From: JAYWAM01 sp043782425
Lineage (GTDB): Bacteria; Pseudomonadota; Gammaproteobacteria; Burkholderiales; Usitatibacteraceae
Assembly: GCA_043782425.1 (NCBI GenBank)
Contig: JAYWAM010000128.1
Coordinates: forward strand, 1 to 16,305
DNA: 16,305 nt
Direction of reading: 5' to 3'
Shown: one piece after another, positions 4,757 to 13,234 of the stretch
Numbering within the stretch: position 1 is the first letter of the stretch
How the letters are laid out: every line of letters begins with the position of its first letter
Position numbers and translations under genes: made by a program
The notes under the pieces: generated by a model
What the model saw: only the letters and a program-made list of their open reading frames with translations
What the model was told of the DNA's origin: nothing
The model's database searches: none

Positions 4757-6154
4757 ATGGTTCGCACCCGCTTTGCTCCCAGCCCCACCGGTTCTTTGCA
4801 CCTGGGCAATGTCCGCACCGCCGTTTTCGCGTGGGCGTATGCGCGACGCCACGGCGGCAAATTTATTCTGCGTATCGAAGACACCGATCTGGAGCGTTCC
4901 AGCGAAGCGGCCACACAGGGCATTCTCAACGACATGGCTTGGCTGGGCCTGGATTTTGACGAGGGGCCGTTCTATCAGATGCAACGCATGGCGCGCTATC
5001 AGGCGGTGCTGCAAGACTGGCTGGAGCAGGGCAAGGCGTATCGCTGTTATTTGTCCACGGAAGAACTCGATGTGCTGCGCAACGAACAAACGGCGCGCGG
5101 CGAAAAGCCGCGCTATGACGGCCGCTGGCGGCCCGAGAATGTGGCGGCAAAGCACCTCACTGCGCCTGCGGGCGTCAAGCCGGTAATCCGTTTCAAGAAT
5201 CCGCTTGGCGGGGTGGTGGCGTGGGATGACGCGGTAAAAGGGCGCATCGAAATCAGCAACCAGGAGCTTGACGATCTGGTGATCGCACGGCCCGACGGCA
5301 CGCCCACTTATAATTTTTGCGTGGTGATTGATGATGTCGATATGCAAATCACACACGTCATCCGTGGTGACGATCACGTCAACAACACACCGCGCCAGAT
5401 CAATATGTTCCACGCCCTGGGCGCGCCGCTGCCGGTGTTTGCGCATACGCCTACCGTGCTGGGGCAGGACGGCGAAAAACTCTCCAAGCGCCACGGCGCC
5501 ACGTCGCTGGCGCAGTATGCGGCCGACGGCTACCTGCCTGAAACCATGATAAATTTCCTCGCGCGCCTGGGCTGGGCGCACGGCGATGCCGAGGTTTTTA
5601 GCAAGCACGAGTTGGCCGCGTGGTTCGATCTCAAGGGTATCAGCGCAGCGCCGGGGCGCTTTAATCCCGAGAAACTCGCATGGCTCAATCAGGAGCATAT
5701 CAAACGCGCCGACAAAACTTATCTGGGCGCGCAACTCCAGCCGTTTGTTGAGGCGCTAGGTTGCGATGTGGCGCGCGGCCCTGCGCTTGCCGACGTGGCC
5801 GATGTGTATCGCGAGCGCGCGGTGACGCTCAAGGAAATGGCCGGGAGCGTGCTGTATTTTTATCAGGACATCACGCCGCCCGCAGATCTTTTGCGTGAGC
5901 ACATCACCGACGCCAACCGCCCTGCCCTGCAAAGTCTGGCGCAAAAGTTCGCCAGCGCGCAGTGGAACAAAGAGGGCATTGCCGCCACGGTCAAGACGAT
6001 TGCCGCTGAATTCAGCCTCAAAATGCCGCAGCTTATGATGCCGCTACGCGTCGCCATAACCGGGAAAACGCAAACGCCCGCCATCGATGCGGTGATGACA
6101 GTGCTGGGCCGTGAAAAAAGCCTGGCGCGAATTGCAGCGGCCTTGACGGTTTGA
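4757..6154 (+). CDS. gltX: Glutamyl-tRNA synthetase
   Basis: A 465-residue class I aminoacyl-tRNA synthetase that attaches glutamate to tRNA-Glu in the cytoplasm, of normal bacterial length. The N-terminus is the hallmark RFAPSPTGSLHLGNVRTA, with the HIGH-type motif HLGN at 15-18. LRIEDTDLERS follows (38-48), then RGDDHVNNTPRQI (203-215). The KMSKS-type motif is KLSKRHG (241-247). The C-terminal anticodon-binding helices are complete. The zinc-binding cysteine cluster of the E. coli enzyme is not conserved: only C97 of the YRCYLS segment is present, as in many zinc-free GluRS. The ATG at 4757 begins right at the conserved N-terminus, with only a weak ribosome site. The gene is divergent from the TA operon and convergent with the HD-GYP gene, 48 bases beyond its end. 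Confidence 0.97.
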   Translation: MVRTRFAPSPTGSLHLGNVRTAVFAWAYARRHGGKFILRIEDTDLERSSEAATQGILNDMAWLGLDFDEGPFYQMQRMARYQAVLQDWLEQGKAYRCYLSTEELDVLRNEQTARGEKPRYDGRWRPENVAAKHLTAPAGVKPVIRFKNPLGGVVAWDDAVKGRIEISNQELDDLVIARPDGTPTYNFCVVIDDVDMQITHVIRGDDHVNNTPRQINMFHALGAPLPVFAHTPTVLGQDGEKLSKRHGATSLAQYAADGYLPETMINFLARLGWAHGDAEVFSKHELAAWFDLKGISAAPGRFNPEKLAWLNQEHIKRADKTYLGAQLQPFVEALGCDVARGPALADVADVYRERAVTLKEMAGSVLYFYQDITPPADLLREHITDANRPALQSLAQKFASAQWNKEGIAATVKTIAAEFSLKMPQLMMPLRVAITGKTQTPAIDAVMTVLGREKSLARIAAALTV

Positions 6155-6202
6155 TTTGGAGTGCGGCAGCAAGAGACTGGATGCGTTGCCCGTAACTACG
6201 CT

Positions 6203-7906
6203 TTAAGGTAGATAACCCGGTATTTTGCTCTCGTCTATGACATCAATCTGCACCGGGTCGAGGAATTGTTCGGCGTATTTTAGATAGATTTTATCGCGCA
6301 CGAAAACATCAAACAGATCGGCGTCAATGTGGCCATTCAGTTTGAATTTGCCGAGTATGTGTAGCGATTCGCTGAGCGTTTTGCCGGGTTTGTAGGGGCG
6401 ATCCTTGGCAGTCAGGGCTTCAAAAATATCGGCGATTCCCATTACTCTGGCTTGCACCGACATCTGCTCGCGATTCAGGCCGCGCGGATAACCTTTGCCG
6501 TCCATGCGCTCGTGATGGCCACCGGCGTATTCAGGGACATTTTTCAAATGCTTTGGCCACGGTAGCGCTTCGAGCATTTTGATAGTTGAGACTATGTGAT
6601 AGTTGATGATTTCGCGTTCTTGGGGATTGAGCGTGCCGTAGGGGATATTGAGATTTTCGCGCTCGTCCGCTGTGAGGAAACTTTGCGCCTCGCCGCTCTC
6701 GCCGCGTAAAGTATAGGCGGCGATCTTGTTGACGCGCGCCTGATCCTCGTGGCTCATGCGCTCGCCGCCGATGTTCTGCTGGCGCAAAAACTTGCGGTCA
6801 TCATCGTACTGAGCGGATTTTGCTTTGAAATCCGCCTCTGCGCGCCGGGCGGATTCTTCATCGCCAACGTGCAAAGCAGACAACTTGGCGCGCAACATCT
6901 CGATTTCGGCGTCGCGTTTGAGCACTTCAAAACGCGTATTGACCAATGCGATACGGTCGAAAATGGTTTGCAGTTTGGTGGCCTTGTCAACGACATGCAC
7001 CGGCGTGGTGATCTTGCCGCAATCGTGTAACAGGCCGGCGATTTTCAATTCGTAACGGTCGCGATCGGACATCAAGAAATCCTTGAGCTCCCCTGTGGTT
7101 GACGCGGATGCGGCTTCGGCCAGCATCATGGTGAGCGCCGGTACGCGCTTGCAATGGCCGCCGGTGTAAGGTGATTTTTCGTCGATGGCGCTATTGATAA
7201 GTTCTATCAAGGACTCGAACAAGACTTCGAGCTGCACGATCAACAGGCGGTTGGTGAGCGCAATCGCCGCTTGAGAGGCGAGCGATTCGGCCAGGCGTTG
7301 ATCCTCTACGGTAAAGGGAACCACTGCGCCGCTATGGGCATCGCGTGCGTTGAGCAGTTGCAGCACGCCGATAATTTCGCCTTCGTGATTCTTCATCGGA
7401 ATGGTGAGAAACGAGGTTGACCGGTAGCCGGTCTTTTTGTCGAAGTTACGCGTGCCGGAAAAATCGAAGCCCTCGGCGGTGTAAGCGTCGGCGATGTTGA
7501 CGGTCTTGAAATGCAGCACGGCATAAGCCGCAATCATGGTGTTGTTCGGATTCCCCTGCGCGTCGTGCAGGGGGATGGGATAGAATGGAACGGCAATGCC
7601 GGTGGTGCCGCCCATGGCGATGTTGAGGCTGTCGTTGAGCACAATTTCAAACTGTAGCTTGCCCTCGACCAGGCGGTAAAGTGTTCCGCCATCGGCATGC
7701 GTGATGGTCTTGGCGGCGATCAGAATGGTTTCGAGAAGCCGGTTGATATCCTTCTCTTGCGACAGCGCCACGCCGATGCGGTTGAGGTATTCGAGCGAAG
7801 TGAAAATACGCTCATCGAGCCCGCGTGCCAGGACGGGGGTGTCGGCGAGAGCGCCAGCGTTCAGGGTCACGATATTCCGCCTCTCACCTGAAGAATCATC
7901 AGCCAT
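6203..7906 (-). CDS. GAF-HD-GYP cyclic-di-GMP phosphodiesterase
   Basis: The 567-residue protein has a GAF sensor domain (about residues 35-220, with the GxLQLLNA end typical of GAF) followed by an HD-GYP domain. The catalytic HD lies in LLHDCGKITTP (293-303). The GYP signature is HHERMDGKGYPRGL (465-478), followed by DRPYK near 503. HD-GYP enzymes hydrolyse c-di-GMP to pGpG or GMP. Between the HD and the GTLNPQEREIINYH segment lies an insertion of about 115 residues (roughly 312-425). It is charged and helical-looking (EIEMLRAKLSALHV, SARRAEADFKAKSAQ) and is absent from compact family members. No membrane span or receiver domain is seen. The ATG at 7906 follows the ATPase stop by 15 bases; a GTG one codon earlier is possible. 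It is the last gene of the cluster and likely translated in coupling with the ATPase. Confidence 0.92.
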   Translation of the reverse strand: MADDSSGERRNIVTLNAGALADTPVLARGLDERIFTSLEYLNRIGVALSQEKDINRLLETILIAAKTITHADGGTLYRLVEGKLQFEIVLNDSLNIAMGGTTGIAVPFYPIPLHDAQGNPNNTMIAAYAVLHFKTVNIADAYTAEGFDFSGTRNFDKKTGYRSTSFLTIPMKNHEGEIIGVLQLLNARDAHSGAVVPFTVEDQRLAESLASQAAIALTNRLLIVQLEVLFESLIELINSAIDEKSPYTGGHCKRVPALTMMLAEAASASTTGELKDFLMSDRDRYELKIAGLLHDCGKITTPVHVVDKATKLQTIFDRIALVNTRFEVLKRDAEIEMLRAKLSALHVGDEESARRAEADFKAKSAQYDDDRKFLRQQNIGGERMSHEDQARVNKIAAYTLRGESGEAQSFLTADERENLNIPYGTLNPQEREIINYHIVSTIKMLEALPWPKHLKNVPEYAGGHHERMDGKGYPRGLNREQMSVQARVMGIADIFEALTAKDRPYKPGKTLSESLHILGKFKLNGHIDADLFDVFVRDKIYLKYAEQFLDPVQIDVIDESKIPGYLP

Positions 7907-7921
7907 CACTCACGGCAGGCC

Positions 7922-10303
7922 TCACTTGATGCACACCGCGCGCACTTGCGCCATGTCGGTGATGCCCTGTAACACTTTCTCCATGCCATCCATTTTCAGC
8001 GTGCGCATGCCTTCGGTCAGCGCGGTAGTGAACATTTCCGCGACGCGCGCGTGTTCCTGGATGTTTTTCTTCACGGCGTCGGTGCCTATCAACAATTCGT
8101 GCAGGCCGACCCGCCCCTTGTAACCGCTGCCGCCACAGACATCGCAGCCAGCGGCTTTATAGAGCTTGAATGCGGGTTTGCCGACAGCAAAGTCTTTGCT
8201 CCAGCGCTCGTAGGCGCTCTTGTAACCGGCCTGCGGATCCTTGGCGAACTCGGGGGTATTTTTCAACTCCTCGCAATACTCGGTGAGCATATGCTTGATT
8301 TCTTCCTGACCCGGCGTGTATTCCTGCTTGCATTTGCACAGGCGCTTGGCAAGACGCTGCGCCAGAATACCCAGCATGGCATCGGCAAAATTGAACGGAT
8401 CCATGCCCATGTCGAGCAGGCGGATGATGGATTCGGGTGCGCTGTTGGTATGCAGGGTAGAGAACACCAGATGCCCAGTCAGCGATGCCTCAATGCCGGT
8501 GGAAGCGGTTTCCTTGTCGCGCATCTCGCCTACCATGATGATGTCAGGATCGGCGCGCAGGAAGGCCTTCATCGCCATAGCGAAGGTATACCCCGCCTTG
8601 TTGTTGACCTGCACCTGACGCAAGCCCTTCTGCGTAATTTCAACCGGGTCTTCGGCGGTCCAGATTTTGGTTTCCGAGGTATTCAGAAAACCCAGCACCG
8701 AATGCAAAGTGGTGGTTTTACCGGAACCGGTCGGGCCGCAGACGAAGAACAGGCCATAAGGTTTGGAAACGCAGGCTTTGAGGCGTTCCAGGTTGTGCGG
8801 CGAAACGCCCAGCTTGTCGAGCGAAAGCGGCTCACCTGCGGCGAGGATACGCATGACCACGTCTTCCACCCCGCCTGCCGTGGGGATGGTGGCAACACGC
8901 AGCTCGATGTCGAGCGGGCCGTATTTCTTGAACTTGATTTTTCCGTCCTGCGGTTTGCGCTTTTCGGAAATATCCAGATCGCACATGATTTTCAGGCGTG
9001 CAGAAAGTGCGCTGCGGTAACTGGCCGGCACCTCGATGTAGTTATGCAATGTTCCGTCCTTGCGGAAGCGCACACCGGTCTTGCCTTTCCCCGGCACCGG
9101 TTCGATATGGATATCCGAAGCGCCCTGGTTGTAGGCGTCGATGATGATTTTGTTGACCAGCTTTACCAGCTCGTTATCCGAAGCGGCGGAGGCTTCATCG
9201 CTGACGCTGGAGATGCCGCCGCTTTCATCATCCTCCTCGAGGTTGGACAGCAGATCGCCGATTGAATCAGCGCCGCTGGCGCCATCGCCAAAAAACTGAT
9301 TGAGCGTAGCGACGAAATCGCGCTTGGTGCAGACCTTGTAAACAAATTTGGCGCGCGGAAAAATGTTTTCCAGCATGCGTGAGCTACGCAAGCGCTCAGG
9401 ATCGATGGAGATCACCACGATACCATTCTTGCTGTCCTCTATCGGCAGCCAATGGCTACCTTCGGCATACTCGCGTTTGAGGTTCTTGAGCAAATCCAGG
9501 GGCTTGATGCGCTCAGCATTGTAAGGCTCGTATTCAACCCCGAAAAACTTCGCCAGGCAAGCTCCGAGCGCTGCCGGCTTGACTTGAAATTCGTCAATCA
9601 ATATATCTTCAACATTCTTGTTTTTACGCCGCGCCGTACGCGTCGCCAACTCCAGCTCACCTTCGGAAATCACGTTATCGATAATCAAATATTCATATTT
9701 CGATTTGATCTGCCCAGGAATCTGCTGGCGTACACGGAAGGCGATCGCCAGCGTCTTGGCGAGCTCTATCATGCCTTCTTCGGTCAAGGGCGGAAATGGC
9801 GTACCGGGTAAATGGTTGATGACCTGGATCACACCGAGCAGATCACCGCCCTCGCCGCCCAAAATCGGCGTCACCATCATCTGTTTGGTGCGGTAGCCGG
9901 TGCGCTGATCGACCGCCTTCAGAAATGCCAGGTTGGGGGAATAGCTTTTCAGCTCGGCGTCATCGTAGACATCCTTGACGTTCATGAAGCGCTTGTTGAG
10001 CGCGCAGTACCCGGCGATGCTGCTTTCGGACAGCGGAAGTTTGATGTCCTTAAAGGAATTGAGTCCTGATTTGATCTTGGAAATGATCGACTGCGCGTCC
10101 TCGCTCATGACATACACGGTGAGGCGATCGGCATCGAACAACTGGCAAATATCGCGCGTCACCTCGAGCATGATTTCGTCGATGTTGGACGTGGAGTGTA
10201 TGCGGTTGGTGACGGCCTGTAGCTTCTTGGAGAAGGCAAGCTTGGTGGACATATCCGCTATGTTTGCGGCGCCCCCGGGTTTTTGCTCAAGAACGGCACT
10301 CAT
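7922..10303 (-). CDS. GAF-fused GspE/PilB-family assembly ATPase
   Basis: A 793-residue protein of three parts. Residues 25-190 form a GAF-type sensor domain (DICQLFDADRLTVYV, then LLGVIQVINHLPG). Residues 203-335 resemble the MshEN/GspE N-terminal domain (IIDNVISEGELELA, then ILIDEFQVKPAAL). Residues 375-793 are the type II secretion/type IV pilus ATPase. Key motifs are the Asp box ASDIHIEP (395-402), Walker A GPTGSGKT (523-530), Walker B DIIMVGEMRD (587-596), the His box SLTGHLVFSTLHTN (607-620), and a four-cysteine zinc site C656, C658, C720, C723. It should power assembly of a pilus or pseudopilus at the inner membrane, but no pilin or platform gene is near. AAAGGTG precedes the ATG at 10303. 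PilB and GspE normally lack GAF; here the sensor plus cyclic-nucleotide genes next door suggest ligand control. Confidence 0.93.
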   Translation of the reverse strand: MSAVLEQKPGGAANIADMSTKLAFSKKLQAVTNRIHSTSNIDEIMLEVTRDICQLFDADRLTVYVMSEDAQSIISKIKSGLNSFKDIKLPLSESSIAGYCALNKRFMNVKDVYDDAELKSYSPNLAFLKAVDQRTGYRTKQMMVTPILGGEGGDLLGVIQVINHLPGTPFPPLTEEGMIELAKTLAIAFRVRQQIPGQIKSKYEYLIIDNVISEGELELATRTARRKNKNVEDILIDEFQVKPAALGACLAKFFGVEYEPYNAERIKPLDLLKNLKREYAEGSHWLPIEDSKNGIVVISIDPERLRSSRMLENIFPRAKFVYKVCTKRDFVATLNQFFGDGASGADSIGDLLSNLEEDDESGGISSVSDEASAASDNELVKLVNKIIIDAYNQGASDIHIEPVPGKGKTGVRFRKDGTLHNYIEVPASYRSALSARLKIMCDLDISEKRKPQDGKIKFKKYGPLDIELRVATIPTAGGVEDVVMRILAAGEPLSLDKLGVSPHNLERLKACVSKPYGLFFVCGPTGSGKTTTLHSVLGFLNTSETKIWTAEDPVEITQKGLRQVQVNNKAGYTFAMAMKAFLRADPDIIMVGEMRDKETASTGIEASLTGHLVFSTLHTNSAPESIIRLLDMGMDPFNFADAMLGILAQRLAKRLCKCKQEYTPGQEEIKHMLTEYCEELKNTPEFAKDPQAGYKSAYERWSKDFAVGKPAFKLYKAAGCDVCGGSGYKGRVGLHELLIGTDAVKKNIQEHARVAEMFTTALTEGMRTLKMDGMEKVLQGITDMAQVRAVCIK

Positions 10304-10376
10304 CGCGCTTCACCTTTCGCTGGCATTGCCCCGCTAACTTTTCCTCCGCTGGGGGGATGAGACGGGGACATTTTCT

Positions 10377-11141
10377 CTAAAACTCGAAAACCTGTCCGTT
10401 TACTAACATCTTAGGACACCACTGCAAGGCTTCCTGGTCGACCTCACTCATGGTAAGGGCGATCTCGCCTGGCTTCAGATGGGTAATATAAATCTCCACC
10501 GGGCGCTTTAGCTTTGCCAGTTCCTCGGCCAGCATGCTCGGACACAAATGTTTGGAAGCTATGGCGATCTCGCGCTCTTTGTTGGAAAACGCGGTCTCGA
10601 TAATCAGATAACGCAGGTTTTCAATACGGTTGGCAAATTCCCAGAGCGCGTCATTGGTGGTGGTGTCGCCGCTGAACAGCAGGCTGCCCTTGCCGCTGTC
10701 GAGAAGATAGCCCACGGCTGGCACCACATGATTGGCTGGTACGGCGGTGAAATGTCTGTCGCCCAGGCTCACGGTCTCGTTCACCGCGATCTCCTCAAAG
10801 ACCATAAAAGGATGATCGGTATCGGGAATTTGGGAAAAATCGGGCCACAGTTTCCAGTTGAAAAGATGCTCTTTTAGGATACGAATGGTATCGCGCGAGC
10901 TATGCACGATGATAGGCGTGCTGCGCATCCAGCACACCGTGTCAACCAGAAACGGAATATGCGAGACATGATCGAGGTGCGAATGGGTGACAAACACATG
11001 ATCGATCCTGACCAATTGCTCCATGCTCAGATCGCCCACCCCTGTGCCGGCATCGAGCAGAATATCGTCATCGACCAGCATCGAGGTGGTGCGCAGATCG
11101 CCACCGATACCGCCACTGCACCCGAGGATTTTTACGCGCAT
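10377..11141 (-). CDS. Metallo-beta-lactamase-fold hydrolase, class II cyclic-nucleotide phosphodiesterase-like
   Basis: A 254-residue cytoplasmic protein with the full MBL metal site: THSHLDHVSH (52-61, giving H53, H55, D57, H58), H138 in PANHVVPAVG, D159 in LFSGDTTTND and H221 in YITHLKPGE. The N-terminal LGCSGGIGGDLRTTSMLVDD (residues 6-25) and the ITHLKPGE end resemble proteins annotated as 3',5'-cyclic-nucleotide phosphodiesterases of class II rather than beta-lactamases or RNase Z. The likely reaction is hydrolysis of cAMP or cGMP, but substrate is not provable from sequence. GAGG sits well before the ATG at 11141. It follows the FHA gene by 98 bases and precedes the ATPase by 73, all on one strand, which ties it to the signalling cluster. 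Confidence 0.85.
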   Translation of the reverse strand: MRVKILGCSGGIGGDLRTTSMLVDDDILLDAGTGVGDLSMEQLVRIDHVFVTHSHLDHVSHIPFLVDTVCWMRSTPIIVHSSRDTIRILKEHLFNWKLWPDFSQIPDTDHPFMVFEEIAVNETVSLGDRHFTAVPANHVVPAVGYLLDSGKGSLLFSGDTTTNDALWEFANRIENLRYLIIETAFSNKEREIAIASKHLCPSMLAEELAKLKRPVEIYITHLKPGEIALTMSEVDQEALQWCPKMLVNGQVFEF

Positions 11142-11239
11142 CTACGCCTCATATTTCTGACCGTCCATTAACGCATTCTACGCCCGCGCAGATGCGCAGG
11201 GTCAGCAGCGTAGATCGCCGCCAGACGCGTGCATGGCTC

Positions 11240-12010
11240 CTAGGGCTTAAAGAAAAACTCCATCTTCACGCCCGCGATCTCGATCATATCGTGATCATTT
11301 AACTGCCGCGCCTGACCGCCTAGGGTCACGCCGTTGAGTGTCGGAAACTTGGCCCCCTCGACATGGGTGATGTAATACCCTGTCGGTCTGCGGGTAATCA
11401 CCGCCACCTGGGTTCCCGGTTTGCCTATCGTAGTGAGATTTTTTACCAGATCCATAGATCGACCGGCTGCGCTGCCGGAGAGCACCTGAATCGCGCCGTC
11501 GCGCGCCGCACCGGTTTTGGCTGCCAGTGGCGGCGCAGGGGATGGAGCAGGTTTTGCGCCCGGTTGCAGCATCTTGATATTGGTATGGGTATCGCCCAGC
11601 TTTGCAGAAACGACAGGTGCTGCGACAACAGGCGCAGGTGGCGGCACTGGTGGCGGCGCAGCCCCAGCCGACTTGCGGATAATCATGGTCTTTTCAAAAT
11701 CGTTGGTCTCAGCCACCGCCGGTTTGTCGTTGAAATACTTCAGCTTGTGCTTGCCGATCTCAATGACATCGTTGTGCTGCAAAAAATGTTTTTTGACCGG
11801 CTTGCCATTGACCAGGGTTCCGTTAGTGCTGTTGAGATCTTCAATAAAGGAATCATTCAATATGGTAATGACGGCGGCGTGCTCTCCCGACACCGCCAGG
11901 TTATCCACCTGGACTTCGTTATGTGGTTTGCGGCCGATAGTTATGCGCTCCTTGGTGAGCGCGAACTCTTTAATCACCGTTCCATCGACACTTAATATGA
12001 GTTTTGCCAT
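11240..12010 (-). CDS. Two-FHA-domain signalling protein
   Basis: A 256-residue protein with a canonical FHA domain at about residues 1-95. It carries the phospho-threonine-binding residues G26-R27 (TIGRKPHN), S41 and H44 (SGEH), and N60/N63 (DLNSTNGTLVNG). A Pro/Ala-rich linker (about 114-170) leads to a second FHA-like domain (173-256). In this domain the core residues are lost: GK replaces GR, the S..H pair is missing, and only the TLNG turn remains, so it probably does not bind phosphopeptides. Between the domains, NDFEKTMIIRKS holds T108 with Ile at +3, a plausible phospho-site for self-binding or for partner FHA domains. FHA domains recognise phospho-threonine proteins. The matching phosphatase is the neighbour at 12045-12875, 34 bases upstream. 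The kinase is not in the window. Confidence 0.92.
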   Translation of the reverse strand: MAKLILSVDGTVIKEFALTKERITIGRKPHNEVQVDNLAVSGEHAAVITILNDSFIEDLNSTNGTLVNGKPVKKHFLQHNDVIEIGKHKLKYFNDKPAVAETNDFEKTMIIRKSAGAAPPPVPPPAPVVAAPVVSAKLGDTHTNIKMLQPGAKPAPSPAPPLAAKTGAARDGAIQVLSGSAAGRSMDLVKNLTTIGKPGTQVAVITRRPTGYYITHVEGAKFPTLNGVTLGGQARQLNDHDMIEIAGVKMEFFFKP

Positions 12011-12044
12011 AGCCTTAAATCCTTATCCACATGCTCGCTTACAT

Positions 12045-12875
12045 TCAGGAGAACAACGCCTTCAGCCGGGCAAGCCAGCCCCGCTGCACAGCATAGCTCT
12101 TCAAAACCTTTACCAAAATCACCGATATATTGTCGCGCCCGCCGTTGTCGTTGGCGGCCTGCACCAGTTGCTGCGCCAAAAGATCGAGGTTGGAGCGCAA
12201 CGCAATAAGCGTCATATGAATTTCTTCATCCTCGATCATGTCATTGAGCCCGTCGGAGCACAACAAGAAAACGTCTTCCGGTAAGGTTTCGTATACATTC
12301 ACTTCAGGTTCGACGGAAGGATCAATCCCCAACGCCCTGGTCACCAGATTCTTGTTATGCGAAAGTCTGGCATCTTCTCTGGAGATGAGGCCCGAATCAA
12401 TCTGCTCCTGTAGCAATGAATGATCGCGCGTTACCTGCTCCAACATCTCATTGCGCAAGCGGTACAGTCGCGAATCGCCGATATGCGCTACGGTCAGGAA
12501 ATTATCGTAAAACAGGCAGGCTACCAGCGTCGTCCCCATGCCCGTGCATTGCGGATCCTTCTGTGCTGCTTCAAAAATCGCGTTGTTGGCTTGGGCAATC
12601 TGCTCGCGTATCAGCGTATCAGCCAACTCCATGCTTTCCTCGCGGCTAAGCCGGGCTAACGTCAACTGCTTATTGCCCCAAGCCTCGGTCAATCCGTTGG
12701 CGATCAAGCTGGTTGCCATGCCGCTGGCGACTTCACCTGCGTTATAGCCGCCCATGCCGTCGGCAAGCACCACGATGCCCGATTCAGGACGCGACTCAAC
12801 ACAGTCCTCATTGTGCGAGCGCACTTGTCCCGCATCGGTCCTGGTCACTATTTGTAGAGCTTGTGTTACAGCCAA
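12045..12875 (-). CDS. PP2C-family Ser/Thr protein phosphatase (Stp/PrpC type)
   Basis: A 276-residue soluble PPM/PP2C phosphatase with all family motifs in order: RSHNEDC (19-25), VVLADGMGGYNAGEVAS (35-51), GTTLVACLF (114-122), AHIGDSRLYR (130-139), RDHSLL (150-155), NLVTRALG (176-183), LLCSDGLNDMI (204-214) and GGRDNISVILV (245-255). The metal-binding aspartates D39, D208 and D248 are present, so it should be an active Mn/Mg-dependent enzyme. It would reverse threonine phosphorylation, probably on the FHA protein or its partners. The start is a TTG at 12875, chosen because a strong GGGAGG lies 7 bases upstream and no in-frame ATG or GTG is better placed. It is the first gene of the five-gene minus-strand cluster. 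Confidence 0.93.
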   Translation of the reverse strand: MAVTQALQIVTRTDAGQVRSHNEDCVESRPESGIVVLADGMGGYNAGEVASGMATSLIANGLTEAWGNKQLTLARLSREESMELADTLIREQIAQANNAIFEAAQKDPQCTGMGTTLVACLFYDNFLTVAHIGDSRLYRLRNEMLEQVTRDHSLLQEQIDSGLISREDARLSHNKNLVTRALGIDPSVEPEVNVYETLPEDVFLLCSDGLNDMIEDEEIHMTLIALRSNLDLLAQQLVQAANDNGGRDNISVILVKVLKSYAVQRGWLARLKALFS

Positions 12876-13234
12876 GTCCGCCTCCCGCGGCTAGTTTGGA
12901 GCTGCCACCGCCGTCTAACTTGAGCGGCGCATAACGCATGTTACTTGGGTTTGTCGTTTTACTTCTCGAGTTTTACTTTACGGTTTGGCGATTAAAAGTC
13001 CGTATTAATAATAACTTAAAAACTTTTATTAAGAAACATATCAGATATTGGCACAAATCTATATGATTTAGCTAGAGAGTTTATCATTTTTGCCGCCGCT
13101 GACGACAGCCTTGTAAACTGCACGCAAACTGTGCATATCCTCTCGGATAGCTGCAAAAGTGGCAAAATAGTTAACTTGCGACCAACAAATCAGCTAACGC
13201 AAACTAAAATTCATGCAAAGACACCGAGGATCAG
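12876..13234. other. Divergent intergenic region between the signalling cluster and aceE (359 bases)
   Basis: No gene is seen. The centre (12950-13090) is strongly AT-rich, unlike its flanks, and probably holds promoters for both directions. On the aceE side a short inverted repeat TGCAC/GTGCA (13119-13123 and 13131-13135) overlaps a weak promoter-like pair, TTGTAA (13111-13116) and CATATC (13134-13139). GAGGA sits 5 bases before the aceE ATG as its ribosome site. Confidence 0.5.
13027..13056 (-). promoter_or_regulatory. Possible promoter of the signalling cluster
   Basis: On the minus strand TTGTGC (13056-13051), an 18-base spacer and TTAATA (13032-13027) make an acceptable sigma-70 pair in the AT-rich intergenic centre. 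It would give a leader of roughly 145 bases before the PP2C start. Other AT-rich hexamers nearby could serve instead. Confidence 0.3.

Noticed and set aside
4739..5734. Minus-strand 331-residue open frame
   Set aside because: It is antisense to gltX over nearly its whole length; its composition is that of a reverse-strand shadow.
8051..9265. Plus-strand 404-residue open frame
   Set aside because: It is entirely antisense to the GspE/PilB-type ATPase, whose motifs are intact; this is a long shadow frame caused by codon bias.
13048..13063. TTGGCAC resembling a sigma-54 -24 box upstream of aceE
   Set aside because: The required GC ten bases after GG is TA here, so the -12 element is absent.
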